A stretch of 64,000 nucleotides of DNA from Streptomyces sp. AM 4-1-1 (GCF_029167625.1 NZ_CP119145.1:6138001-6202000), one strand, 5' to 3'; numbered from the stretch's first letter, positions 51,322 to 59,146 are shown. Numbers and translations: made by a program. The notes: a model not told the origin generated them from the letters alone.

Positions 51322-52253
51322 CCGCCCGCACCCCCCGTCACAGCGGAGTGATCCCGCCCGTCGTCACCCCCCTCACCACGGACGGCGAGCTCGACCGCGC
51401 GTCCCTGGAACGGGTCGTCGGCCACCTCATCGACGGCGGTGTCAACGGCCTGTTCGCGCTCGGCAGTTCCGGCGAGACCGCCTATCTGACCCCCGGCCGC
51501 CAGGACGAGGTCATCGAGGTGATCACCGCCACCGCGGCCGGACAGGTCCCCGTCCTCGTCGGCGCGATCGAGACCACCACCGACCGCGCGATCGAACGCG
51601 CCCACGCAGCCGCCGCGCGCGGCGCCGACGCCGTCGTCGTCACCGCCCCCTTCTACACCCGGACGGACGACACCGAGATCGACCGGCACTTCCGCCTGGT
51701 CGCCGCCGCCGTCGACCTGCCGCTCCTCGCGTACGACGTACCGGTCTGCGTCCACAGCAAGCTCGACCCGGACCTGCTGCTGCGGCTCGCCGCGGACGGC
51801 GTCCTGGCGGGTGTCAAGGACTCCAGCGGCGACGACGGGGCGTTCCGCCGCCTCGCCATCGGCGCCCGCGAAATGCCCGGCTTCGCCGTGCTCACCGGAC
51901 ACGAACTCGTCGTCGACGCGATGATGCTCAGCGGCGCCGACGGCTCGGTTCCCGGACTCGGCAACGTCGACCCGCACGGATACGTCCGGCTCCACGAGGC
52001 CGCGGTACGGGGCGACTGGGCGGCGGCGAAGGCCGAACAGGACCGCCTCGTCGCCCTCTTCGACATCGTCCGCGCGGCCCGCCCCGGCACCGCCTCCGCG
52101 ACGGCCGCCGGACTCGGCGCGTTCAAGACGGCGCTCATGCTGCGCGGTGTGATCGCCACCAATGTGATGAGCCCGCCGATGCGCCGGCTCGACGCCGAGG
52201 AGACCGCGGCCGTCGCCGCCTGCCTGGACCGCGCCGGACTGTCCCGGACCTGA
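51318..52253 (+). CDS. nanA: N-acetylneuraminate lyase-type aldolase (second copy)
   Basis: A 311-residue DHDPS/NAL aldolase. GVIPPVVTPLTTDGELD, FALGSSGETAYLT, LLAYDVPVCVHSK and Schiff-base Lys about 167 in GVKDSSGDDGAF. It is similar along its whole length to the 41641-42600 gene, sharing VTAPFYTRT-like and GNVDP.GYVRL segments. It is coupled to the ABC operon by a four-base overlap, so import and cleavage are made together. It may serve a different sialic acid or keto-sugar than the first copy. Confidence 0.88.
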   Translation: MTARTPRHSGVIPPVVTPLTTDGELDRASLERVVGHLIDGGVNGLFALGSSGETAYLTPGRQDEVIEVITATAAGQVPVLVGAIETTTDRAIERAHAAAARGADAVVVTAPFYTRTDDTEIDRHFRLVAAAVDLPLLAYDVPVCVHSKLDPDLLLRLAADGVLAGVKDSSGDDGAFRRLAIGAREMPGFAVLTGHELVVDAMMLSGADGSVPGLGNVDPHGYVRLHEAAVRGDWAAAKAEQDRLVALFDIVRAARPGTASATAAGLGAFKTALMLRGVIATNVMSPPMRRLDAEETAAVAACLDRAGLSRT

Positions 52254-52396
52254 CGTCCGGTCAGCCCCGGTGCCCCGGCCTTCCCCCGGCGCCCGCCCCG
52301 GCTCGCGGATGCCGCCGACCGGCCCTGGTGCGCGCCGCCCGGAGAGGTGACATCGGAGGGCGACCGTGTGACACGTCCGGCACGCGGGGCACTGTC

Positions 52397-52418
52397 CTGT
52401 TTGTTCGTGAACAGACAG
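52397..52418. promoter_or_regulatory. Near-perfect inverted repeat before the metzincin gene
   Basis: CTGTtTGTTC and GAACAgACAG flank GT: ten-base arms with one mismatch, ending 11 bases before the ATG and overlapping the ribosome-site region. A candidate operator or translation-controlling hairpin. Confidence 0.5.
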
Positions 52419-52429
52419 AAAGGCAGTGC

Positions 52430-54493
52430 ATGTCCGTAAGAAGATGGACCAGTGGCGTCGCGGTGGGGGCGATGGTGCTCGGCGCCACCGCCTTCGCCCC
52501 GCCGCCCCCGGCCGCCGTTGCGGCGGCCGGGGGCCACCGCACGATCCTCACCGCCCCCGCGAGCACCGATCCGGAGGTCGGTGCCGCCGACGACATCGGC
52601 GGCGCGGCGACGCGCGTGCGGCACGCCCGGATCGACTCGGCGGCCCTCGGCCCGCTCTGCGGCGACCAGTACGGCCGCCCGGCGACGTTCCCGCTCTTCG
52701 ACGACGTCTCGATCCAGCTCACCGAGCAGAGCCGGTACACCTCGGGCGGCACCCTCCTGTGGACCGGCGGCGTGGGCGGCGGGTCCGGGCAGCGCGGGTT
52801 CGTGACCCTGGAGGGAGGCTGCGACGGCGTCCCGGACAACGAGCGGATGAACGCCGAGTTCATGCTGGGTGGTGACGTCTACACGGTCGAGACCACCGGT
52901 CCGGGCACCGTACGGATCAGCCAGGTCACCCCGCTGACCGACGAGAACGAACCCGGGCTCGGAACACCACCGGCCGGACCCCGCGGAGCGGCGGCTGACA
53001 CCGCCGTCACCCCGCGCGCGGCGGCCGCGTGCAAAGGCGGACAGGGCATCACCCTCATCGACCTGCTGATCGGTTACACCCCGAAGGCCACCACGGAGGC
53101 GGGCGGTGACAAGCAGATCAGGGCCGAGATCACCCGGGCCGTGGCGCTCGCCAACGAGGCGTTCGCGGTGAGCGGCACCAAGGCCAGACTGCGGCTGGTC
53201 CACGTCACCCCGGTCAAGGTGACGGCCGCCCAGGACGGGGTCACCCAGGAACTCATCAAGGCCGTCGCCGCGACCAACGACAAGGTCGCCGACGAACTGC
53301 ACCCGCTGCGCGACAAGTACGGCGCCGACCTGGTCTCCGTCATCGCCGGAGGCAACGCGGCGGGTGGCCTCGCCTACACGCCCACCGCACCGTCGGTCAA
53401 CACCAGCAACTACGGGTTCTCGGTCGTCGCCCGGTCGGCGCTCAGCCACTTCTCCCTCGTGCACGAGATCGGACACAACCTCGGCGCCTCGCACGACCGC
53501 GTCACCCAGCCCAAGCAGCCGCCGCCCCGGGGCGCCAACGGCTACTTCCCCAAGTCCGGCAACTGGTCGTCGCTGATGGCGTACGAATCGGGCTGCCGCA
53601 AGGCCACCAAGGGCCGCTGCGGGCGGATCAACCACTTCGCCAACGCCCACGAGACGTACCGCGGCGAAGCCCTGGGCGTCCCGCTCGGCAGGCCCGACGA
53701 GGCCGACACCGGCGAGGTGTTCAACACGACGGTCAAGGGGGTCGCGGCCTACCGCGCGGCGAAGAGCACCGAGGCCCTGTGCGGGGTCACCACCTCCGTG
53801 TCCCCCAAGTCGTCCGGCACGGTCGCGGCGGCCCGCACCGGTCCGTACCCGAAGGGCACCACCGCGGTGTTCACCGCCAAGCCGGCCAAGGGGTACGTCT
53901 TCTCGCACTGGATCCTCGACGGCAAGCGGGTCGCCGGCACGTCGGCCACCGCGCGCGTCCCGGTCGGCTTCGACCGGAAGCTGGTCGCCTTCTTCGTCAA
54001 GGGGAAGACTCCCGCCCCCAAGGTCGTCACCAGGACGACACGCGGCGGCGCGGTCAAGCAGGCCCCCGCGGCGAAGGCCGCCGCGATGGGCGTCGGACTG
54101 CTGTACAGCGCGGTCCCGGAACCCGGCTACCACTTCGTGGGCTGGGAACTGGGCGATTCGTACGCGGGTGACACGGCCGACGTCGGAGTGGACCTGGGCG
54201 ACGAGGACCTGGTCCTCAGCGCCACGTTCGCGCCCGCCGTCCATCCGCTGATGCCGGCCGTCGAAGGCGGTCTCGGCACGATCGAGCCGTCGCGGCCAGG
54301 CCTGTTCGCCGAGGGGGACACCGTCATCGTGACGGCCACGCCGTCACGCGGGTACCGCTTCGTCGGCTGGTTCATGGACGGCAAGAAGTACGGCGGGAGG
54401 GTGACCCCGGGCATCGGACAGACGGCCGTCACCTTCGGCGCGGACAGTCATCTGATCACCGCTCGTTTCGCTCCGGTGCTCACGAAGCGCTGA
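52430..54493 (+). CDS. Secreted reprolysin-like metzincin protease with C-terminal InlB-B-like repeats
   Basis: A 687-residue exported zinc protease. The signal peptide is MSVRRWTSGVAVGAMVLGA.. with a Pro/Ala cleavage region. An N-terminal domain (about 40-200) precedes the catalytic domain with HEIGHNLGASHD at about 345-356 (three His ligands, Glu 346) and a Met-turn candidate in SLMAYESGC. From about 465 three 'divergent InlB B-repeat' units follow (GPYPKGTTAVFTAKPAKGYVFSHWILDGKRV; VPEPGYHFVGWELGDSYAG; EGDTVIVTATPSRGYRFVGWFMDGKKYG), likely for surface or polymer contact. It lies directly after the sialic-acid operon, raising a possible link to host glycoproteins, which is speculative. ATG at 52430. 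Confidence 0.9.
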   Translation: MSVRRWTSGVAVGAMVLGATAFAPPPPAAVAAAGGHRTILTAPASTDPEVGAADDIGGAATRVRHARIDSAALGPLCGDQYGRPATFPLFDDVSIQLTEQSRYTSGGTLLWTGGVGGGSGQRGFVTLEGGCDGVPDNERMNAEFMLGGDVYTVETTGPGTVRISQVTPLTDENEPGLGTPPAGPRGAAADTAVTPRAAAACKGGQGITLIDLLIGYTPKATTEAGGDKQIRAEITRAVALANEAFAVSGTKARLRLVHVTPVKVTAAQDGVTQELIKAVAATNDKVADELHPLRDKYGADLVSVIAGGNAAGGLAYTPTAPSVNTSNYGFSVVARSALSHFSLVHEIGHNLGASHDRVTQPKQPPPRGANGYFPKSGNWSSLMAYESGCRKATKGRCGRINHFANAHETYRGEALGVPLGRPDEADTGEVFNTTVKGVAAYRAAKSTEALCGVTTSVSPKSSGTVAAARTGPYPKGTTAVFTAKPAKGYVFSHWILDGKRVAGTSATARVPVGFDRKLVAFFVKGKTPAPKVVTRTTRGGAVKQAPAAKAAAMGVGLLYSAVPEPGYHFVGWELGDSYAGDTADVGVDLGDEDLVLSATFAPAVHPLMPAVEGGLGTIEPSRPGLFAEGDTVIVTATPSRGYRFVGWFMDGKKYGGRVTPGIGQTAVTFGADSHLITARFAPVLTKR

Positions 54494-54538
54494 CGACGCG
54501 GCCCAGCGGCCGCGTGAAGGCCCCGGTGCCCTGGAACA

Positions 54539-54584
54539 CGAAGGGTCCGGTCGGACAGCCGAGGCTGTCCGACCGGACCCTTCG
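54539..54584. terminator. Strong bidirectional terminator
   Basis: A perfect 22-bp stem with a two-base loop: the left arm starts CGAAGGGTCCGGTCGGACAG and the right arm is its exact complement. It lies between the convergent metzincin and long chaplin genes. Confidence 0.9.
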
Positions 54585-54614
54585 CAGGTCAGCCGGGGAG
54601 GGCGGACGGTCGGT

Positions 54615-55394
54615 TCAGTTCCTGGAGGCGCGGGTACGGCGCATCAGCACCGTGCCGCCGAGCAGCAGAGCGGCGCCGGCCCCGGCCGCCAGGCCCACCT
54701 GTCCGGCTCCGGTGTCCGCCAGGAGCGCAGCGGTCGCCGCGGGCGAGGCCGCGGGGTCGTCCGCGGCGAGCGCCGGCTCGTCAGCGGCGAGCGGCGGCTC
54801 CTCCGGAGTGGCCGGAGGGGTCTCCGGGGTGATGGGCGGCTCGTCCGGAGTGAGGGGGGGCTCGGCCGGAGGTGTGTGATGCGTGGGCGGAGTGGTGTGC
54901 GTGGGGGGCTGGTGGTGTGTCGGCGGCTGGCGGGGCGGGTCGACCGGCGGGCGGCCCACGGGGTCGGACGCGTTGACGCATCCGTTGCCGAAGGTGGGGT
55001 TGAGCACGCCCACGACGTCGACGGAGTTGCCACAGGCGTTGACCGGGACGTCCACCGGCACCTGGACGACGTTGCCGGACAGCACGCCGGGGGAGTTGGT
55101 GGCCACGGCCTCCGCGTCGGCGCCCTGCGCGGAGTGGCTGCCGCCACCGCCGGAGACGTTGGCGCAGCTGTTGCCGAAGGCGGGGTTCAGCAGGCCGACG
55201 ACGTCGACCGTGTTGCCGCAGAGGTTCACCGGAATGTGCACCGGCACCTGGACGGCGTTGCCCGAACCGACGCCCGGTGACCCCACGGCGGCGCCTCCTG
55301 CCGACGCGTCCGCGTATGCGTGACCGCCGGTCGCGGTCAGGATGCCTGACGCCGCCGCCATGATGAGCATGCTTTTGTTCAAAGCCTGTCGCAT
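54615..55394 (-). CDS. Long chaplin with sortase signal
   Basis: A 259-residue cell-wall-anchored hydrophobin-like protein of aerial hyphae. Signal peptide MRQALNKSMLIMAAASGILT..HAYA. Two chaplin domains follow: GSPGVGSGNAVQVPVHIPVN / LCGNTVDVVGLLNPAFGNSC and NSPGVLSGNVVQVPVDVPVN / ACGNSVDVVGVLNPTFGNGC, each with two Cys. A Pro/Thr/His and Pro/Glu spacer (about 150-215) reaches through the wall. The end is LADTG, a hydrophobic helix and RRTRASRN, a class E sortase signal (LAxTG). Homologous to ChpA/B/C. ATG after AAGGAAGGG. Divergent from the first rodlin. Confidence 0.96.
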   Translation of the reverse strand: MRQALNKSMLIMAAASGILTATGGHAYADASAGGAAVGSPGVGSGNAVQVPVHIPVNLCGNTVDVVGLLNPAFGNSCANVSGGGGSHSAQGADAEAVATNSPGVLSGNVVQVPVDVPVNACGNSVDVVGVLNPTFGNGCVNASDPVGRPPVDPPRQPPTHHQPPTHTTPPTHHTPPAEPPLTPDEPPITPETPPATPEEPPLAADEPALAADDPAASPAATAALLADTGAGQVGLAAGAGAALLLGGTVLMRRTRASRN

Positions 55395-55729
55395 GTACTG
55401 CCCTTCCTTAGGACACTTCGTGCGGGCCGACGGCCCGTCGTTCTTTCCCGTTTCCGGGACGGAGCAGCCCCGTGGTGGGGCACGGAGACGTTGACGACAG
55501 CCATAACGACGGCTGATTGCGGAGGAAACTTGAAATCGGGTGGAAATTCCGTAACCACTCGAACGAGGGACGAGCGGACGGTCCTTGGCGAGGCCGCGGT
55601 TGACGCCGTCCGTTCCGGTCGTGGTCCGGGTGTCCGGCATTCGGGTGAATGGCGAGAACCAAACGTGCGGAGGTGAGTTGGGCAGGGCGCGCTCCGGCAC
55701 GGGGCATTCAGGAACGAGAAGGGTTCATC
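55395..55729. other. Divergent promoter region of long chaplin and rodlin
   Basis: 335 bp without a gene. Its right side has the rodlin promoter (55654-55681). I could not find a matching promoter for the chaplin. It is less G+C-rich than flanking genes. Confidence 0.5.
55654..55681 (+). promoter_or_regulatory. Sigma-BldN-like promoter of the first rodlin
   Basis: GAGAAC-N16-AGTTGG, against the sigma-BldN consensus CGTAAC-N16-CGTTGA as I recall it. The AAC and GTTG cores and the 16-base spacing agree, and the same arrangement precedes both other rodlins. Confidence 0.6.
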
Positions 55730-56140
55730 GTGATCAAGAAGGTTCTTGCTACGGGCGCCGTCGCGGCCTCCATCGTCGGCCTCTCGGCGGCCATGGCTCC
55801 GCAGGCCCTGGCGATCGGCAACGACACCGGCACCACCTCCGTCAACGGCAACGCCGCCTCGCAGGCGTTCGGCAACGCCGAGACCCGCGGCGACTGGAGC
55901 CCGCAGTTCGGCCTGGTCCAGGGTTCGCTGAACAAGCCCTGCATCGGTCTCCCGCTCAAGGGCAACCTCGGTTCGCTGGTCGGCGTCGTGCCGGTCACGG
56001 TCCAGGACATCAACGTCCTGTCCTCGCCGCAGAACCAGCAGTGCACCGAGAACTCCACCCAGACCAAGGGCGACGAGCCGCTGTCGCACATCCTCGACAA
56101 CATCCCGGTCCTCTCCGGCAACGGCGTCGCCAACCGCTGA
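55730..56140 (+). CDS. Rodlin (first copy)
   Basis: A 136-residue secreted protein that helps order chaplin fibrils into the rodlet layer of aerial hyphae and spores. Signal peptide IKKVLATGAVAASIVGLSAA..ALA. The mature part is [21 protein letters not shown], then VQGSLNKPCIGLPLKGNLGSLVG, VPVTVQDINVLSSPQNQQC and [18 protein letters not shown]. Two conserved Cys and the NQQC motif fit RdlA/RdlB. GTG start after AGAAGGG. Confidence 0.95.
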   Translation: MIKKVLATGAVAASIVGLSAAMAPQALAIGNDTGTTSVNGNAASQAFGNAETRGDWSPQFGLVQGSLNKPCIGLPLKGNLGSLVGVVPVTVQDINVLSSPQNQQCTENSTQTKGDEPLSHILDNIPVLSGNGVANR

Positions 56141-56154
56141 GCCCGACGCGACGA

Positions 56155-56195
56155 CGGGCCCGGCCGCGCACTCCTCGACGCGGTGGCCGGGCCCG
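56155..56195. terminator. Hairpin after the first rodlin
   Basis: CGGGCCCGGCC and GGCCGGGCCCG form an 11-bp perfect stem, 14 bases after the stop codon. Confidence 0.65.
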
Positions 56196-56301
56196 CCGCC
56201 GCGTCCCGGACGCCACTCGGTGATCCGGGTGGGCCCGTTGCGTCATTCGGGCGGTTTTTCAGCAAACCGCTCCTGCAATAGTTTCGATCCCGGTCTTAAA
56301 T

Positions 56302-56328
56302 CGTTACGAAATACAGCCGTGGAGTTAC
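56302..56328 (+). promoter_or_regulatory. Possible sigma-BldN-like promoter of the short chaplin
   Basis: CGTTAC-N15-AGTTAC. It keeps five of six -35 bases of the remembered consensus, but the spacing is one short and the -10 is weaker than at the rodlins. Confidence 0.3.
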
Positions 56329-56401
56329 GAGTGATCAGGACACCGCTCGTGCGGCGCGAAAATCGTGACCGCTTCGGACTCCACTGTCGAAAGGGACAAA
56401 A

Positions 56402-56635
56402 GTGAAGTACACCAAGATCGCCGCCGTCGCCGCCGGAACCCTCATGGCGATGGGCGCCGCCGCTCCCGCGTTCGCCGACTCCGGCGCCGAAGGCCTCGCC
56501 GCCGGCTCCCCGGGCGTGCTGTCCGGCAACGTGCTCCAGGTTCCGGTGCACGTTCCGATCAACCTCTGTGGCAACACCATCGACGTCATCGGTCTGCTGA
56601 ACCCCGCCTTCGGCAACACCTGCGTCAACAGCTGA
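56402..56635 (+). CDS. Short chaplin
   Basis: A 77-residue secreted hydrophobin-like peptide: signal peptide VKYTKIAAVAAGTLMAMGAAAPAFA, then one chaplin domain (GSPGVLSGNVLQVPVHVPIN / LCGNTIDVIGLLNPAFGNTC) with two Cys, so it is of the ChpD/F/G/H type rather than Cys-less ChpE. It assembles at the air-water interface into amyloid fibrils that lower surface tension. GTG start after AAAGGGAC, and a strong terminator follows. Confidence 0.95.
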   Translation: MKYTKIAAVAAGTLMAMGAAAPAFADSGAEGLAAGSPGVLSGNVLQVPVHVPINLCGNTIDVIGLLNPAFGNTCVNS

Positions 56636-57077
56636 CCGTCGGTCCGCCGACACGGTCGTTCACAGCGGAAGGCCCCGGAGCGCACAAAGCGCGCTCCGGG
56701 GCCTTCCCCTTTTCCTCGGGGCCCGTTCCGGCTGTGTTCTCCCGCCCGGACGCGGCGGACGGCCGGAGGCATTCCGCCGGCCCGAGGCGCTGTGCGCCCG
56801 GCGGCTGGTGGGCGGACGTCCGGGCGGACATCCGGAACGGTGCGGGACAAGTGCACCACCAATTCCCGCCCGATGTCCTGCGGTGCACCCGATCCAGTGA
56901 TTAGTCATGCAAGCGTGCCGCGTATCCGGGCTGTCCGAGAAATGTCGGAGCACGCAGTTGCCGCGGCTCCGAAGAATCGTTAGCCAGAGGGAAAGCGGCA
57001 GAAGTCACGGGTCAAGGATGGCCTGTGCGGCGCGAGACGCGACCGAAGCAGCTGCCGCTGGAGAAGGGAACCTGAAA
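56636..57077. other. Intergenic region between short chaplin and small secreted protein
   Basis: About 440 bp. It holds the short-chaplin terminator at its left and, presumably, the promoter of the next gene at its right. No gene or promoter of the rodlin type was found in it. Confidence 0.5.
56667..56707. terminator. Rho-independent terminator after the short chaplin
   Basis: GGAAGGCCCCGGAGCGC pairs perfectly with its 17-base complement around a 7-base loop and is followed by CCTTTTCC. Confidence 0.9.
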
Positions 57078-57368
57078 GTGAAGTACGCGAAGACCGCCGC
57101 CCTCGTCGCCGGCTCCTTGGTCGCCCTCGGAACGGCTGCTCCCGCCTTCGCCGTCACTGACGCCACGGCCCCCAACTTCAGCCTCGACGGCGGCATCCAG
57201 CAGGTGCTGACCAGGGCGCCGCAGGGTATCGACCCCGTGGTCGGAACCGTCGCGAAGGCGGCCGAGACGGCGAAGAAGGACGGCACCGTCGGAAGGCTGG
57301 CCGGCGAGGCCACCGGAGTGGCCAAGAGCGCCGCCCCGCTGCTCGGCGGGGTGGCACTCGGCCGCTGA
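57078..57368 (+). CDS. Small secreted protein of the chaplin/rodlin cluster
   Basis: A 96-residue exported protein. The signal peptide VKYAKTAALVAGSLVALGTAAPAFA is nearly the same as that of the neighbouring short chaplin (VKYTKIAAVAAGTLMAMGAAAPAFA). The mature 70 residues are unrelated: no Cys and no chaplin motif, but Ala/Lys-rich amphipathic stretches (VVGTVAKAAETAKKDGTVGRLAGEATGVAKSAAPLLGGVALG). I recognise no function. GTG start with GAGAAGGGA. The shared signal sequence and place between rodlins suggest secretion in aerial growth. Confidence 0.8.
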   Translation: MKYAKTAALVAGSLVALGTAAPAFAVTDATAPNFSLDGGIQQVLTRAPQGIDPVVGTVAKAAETAKKDGTVGRLAGEATGVAKSAAPLLGGVALGR

Positions 57369-57499
57369 CCGGACCGGGGGCGGCGCGTTCGTCGCCGATG
57401 AACCGCTCGCCTGAAGCGGTCAGCTCACGCGTTTCGCATTTCCCGTTCACGCTCGTCCGGAGATCACCCGGACGAGAGAGCACCGTTCGGGTGAAACTC

Positions 57500-57527
57500 C
57501 ACAACCATTCCCGCCGGAACGAGTTGG
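57500..57527 (+). promoter_or_regulatory. Sigma-BldN-like promoter of the second rodlin
   Basis: CACAAC-N16-AGTTGG, with the same -10 as the first rodlin. The bases after the -10 (GTTGGnCAGnGCGC) are also shared with the first rodlin upstream region. Confidence 0.6.
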
Positions 57528-57578
57528 TCAGTGCGCTCCGGATAGGCGGGCACACAGAAAAACCAGAAGGGCTATTTC

Positions 57579-57989
57579 ATGATCAAGAAGATTATGGCTT
57601 CGGCAGCCATCGCTGCCTCCGTCGTCGGTGTCTCCGCCGCGATGGCTCCGCAGGCGCTGGCCGTCGGCGACAGCAACGGCACGACCTCCATCAACGGAAA
57701 CGGTGCCTCGCAGGCGTTCGGCAACTCCGCCACCCACGGCAACTGGAGCCCGCAGTTCGCCCTGATCCAGGGTTCGCTCAACAAGCCCTGCATCGCCCTC
57801 CCGGCCAAGGCCAACCTCGGCTCGCTGGTCGGCGTCGTGCCGGTCACGGTCCAGGACATCAACGTCCTGTCCTCGCCGCAGAACCAGCAGTGCACCGAGA
57901 ACTCCACACAGGCCAAGGGCGACGAGGCGCTGTCGCACATCCTGGACAACATCCCGATCCTCTCCGGCAACGGTGCGGGCAACCGCTAG
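57579..57989 (+). CDS. Rodlin (second copy)
   Basis: A 136-residue secreted rodlin: MIKKIMASAAIAASVVGVSAA signal, then TTSINGNGASQAFGN, IQGSLNKPCIALPAKANLGSLVG, VPVTVQDINVLSSPQNQQC, SHILDNIPILSGNGAGNR. It is closer to the first rodlin (shared DINVLSSPQNQQCTENSTQ) than to the third, pointing to local duplication. ATG with AGAAGGG upstream. Confidence 0.95.
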   Translation: MIKKIMASAAIAASVVGVSAAMAPQALAVGDSNGTTSINGNGASQAFGNSATHGNWSPQFALIQGSLNKPCIALPAKANLGSLVGVVPVTVQDINVLSSPQNQQCTENSTQAKGDEALSHILDNIPILSGNGAGNR

Positions 57990-58312
57990 TCCCCGGAGGG
58001 GCACCAGTACCGCTTCCCCGCACCGACGTCGCGACCGGCGTGGTGCGGTGACCGGCGCGGGGACCGTACGGCTCCGGACCTCACCCGCTGATCTCGAATT
58101 CCGCGGGGACGGCCCGGCCGCTGCCTGTCCGTAGTGGTCCGAAGTGCTCGGAACACGAGGGGCCGGTCCGTCCAACGCGGCAGCCGTTACCCGGCAGCCC
58201 GGACGGGCCGGCCCTTCGGCGTGCCTCCACCGTCCGCATCCGGCCCGACGCCCGTTGGGCCGGATGCCGCAGCGGTTGCCGATCCGGTCCGAAGAGCGGG
58301 TACAGCCCCTCC

Positions 58313-58513
58313 ATGGACCAGTACGACAGTCGCGGCCCGTCGGGCGGACCGCAGCACCCGGGGGACGCCACACCGATCTATGACCGGCTGCTCGCCGAGT
58401 GGCAGGCCGCCTCGTGCGCCCCCGGGCCCACTTCTTCCACGAGCGCGGCACCGTCCCGTGCGAGCGGGCTCGTTCCCGCGGCCCGGACCTCGGGCGACGC
58501 CCATGGCAGCTGA
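58313..58513 (+). CDS. Candidate small protein, possibly degraded
   Basis: A 66-residue ORF, MDQYDSRGPSGGPQHPGDAT then PIYDRLLAEWQAA. The TPIYDRLxAEW segment looks like the N-terminus of small Streptomyces proteins I have seen with 'TPIYDxLxxE', but after residue about 35 the sequence becomes low complexity, and another frame (AHFFHERGTVPCERARSRG) looks equally coding. No ribosome site. It may be a decayed or frameshifted gene; evidence is weak. Confidence 0.3.
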   Translation: MDQYDSRGPSGGPQHPGDATPIYDRLLAEWQAASCAPGPTSSTSAAPSRASGLVPAARTSGDAHGS

Positions 58514-58559
58514 GCCGGACGTCCATGTGCGGCAAAATCAACCCGTTTGAGTGGTACTG

Positions 58560-58587
58560 CGGAACCGATCTGTCCGTACGCGGTTGA
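58560..58587 (+). promoter_or_regulatory. Sigma-BldN-like promoter of the third rodlin
   Basis: CGGAAC-N16-GGTTGA, the closest of the three to CGTAAC-N16-CGTTGA (four or five of six bases in each box). It lies 43 bases before the start codon. Confidence 0.65.
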
Positions 58588-58629
58588 TCAGTACGTTCCA
58601 GAACGGAACGCTCCGAAAGGTGAAGCTTG

Positions 58630-59037
58630 ATGAAGAAGATGATGGCCGGTGCGGCCGTGGCCGCGTCCCTGGTCGGCCTCTCGGCCGCCCTGGCCCCCAC
58701 GGCCATGGCGATCGGCAACGACACCGGCACCACGTCGTTCAACGGCAACGGCGCCACCCAGGCCTACGGCAACGCCGCCACCCAGGGAGACGGCAGCCCG
58801 CAGTCGCAGCTCATCCAGGGCACGCTGAACGACCTCTGCCTCGGTGTGCCGGTCAAGGCCAACCTCGGTTCGCTGATCGGCGTCGTGCCGATCACGGTCC
58901 AGGACGTCAACGTGCTGGCCTCCCCGCAGAACCAGCAGTGCGCGGACAACTCCACGCAGGCGAAGGGTGACGAGGCGCTGTCGCACCTCGTCGACGGCAT
59001 CCCGGTGCTCTCCGGCAACGGCGTCGCCAACCGCTGA
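58630..59037 (+). CDS. Rodlin (third copy)
   Basis: A 135-residue secreted rodlin, more diverged: signal [23 protein letters not shown], then [67 protein letters not shown]. An in-frame TTG lies one codon upstream; ATG at 58630 fits the ribosome site GAAAGGTGAAGC better. Two hairpins follow. Three rodlins in one cluster exceed the rdlA/rdlB pair of S. coelicolor. Confidence 0.94.
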   Translation: MKKMMAGAAVAASLVGLSAALAPTAMAIGNDTGTTSFNGNGATQAYGNAATQGDGSPQSQLIQGTLNDLCLGVPVKANLGSLIGVVPITVQDVNVLASPQNQQCADNSTQAKGDEALSHLVDGIPVLSGNGVANR

Positions 59038-59047
59038 TGTAGTCACC

Positions 59048-59085
59048 TGCGGGCGGCACGAGGTGACATCCTCGTGCCGCCCGCA
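59048..59085. terminator. Terminator after the third rodlin
   Basis: A perfect 16-bp stem (left arm TGCGGGCGGCACGAGG) around a six-base loop, ten bases after the stop. Confidence 0.9.
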
Positions 59086-59110
59086 CATCTCTGTGCGGTA
59101 TCGCTCATGA

Positions 59111-59146
59111 CGATGCCCACCGCTCTACGGGGGGCGGTGGGCATCG
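59111..59146. terminator. Second hairpin, probably for the DUF5949 gene
   Basis: CGATGCCCACCGC and GCGGTGGGCATCG form a 13-bp perfect stem, 49 bp past the stop of the leftward DUF5949 gene. Confidence 0.8.

Larger units (their letters stand above)
57990..58629. other. Long gap between second and third rodlin
   Basis: About 640 bp. It carries a low-confidence small ORF (58313-58513) and the third rodlin promoter (58560-58587). A weak hairpin (CCGCACC / GGTGCGG) near 58018-58048 may end the second rodlin transcript. Confidence 0.5.

Noticed and set aside
52245..52261. CCGGAC-ctgac-GTCCGG hairpin over the second nanA stop as a terminator
   Set aside because: Only six base pairs and common by chance in this base composition.
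51653..54244. An 863-codon minus-strand frame over nanA2 and the metzincin
   Set aside because: Antisense shadow; the plus-strand genes have catalytic motifs, signal peptide and starts.
55395..55560. A sigma-BldN promoter for the long chaplin
   Set aside because: I looked for nnnAAC-N15-17-nGTTGn on the minus strand and found no acceptable pair; the isolated CGTTGA at 55489 is on the wrong strand and lacks a -35.
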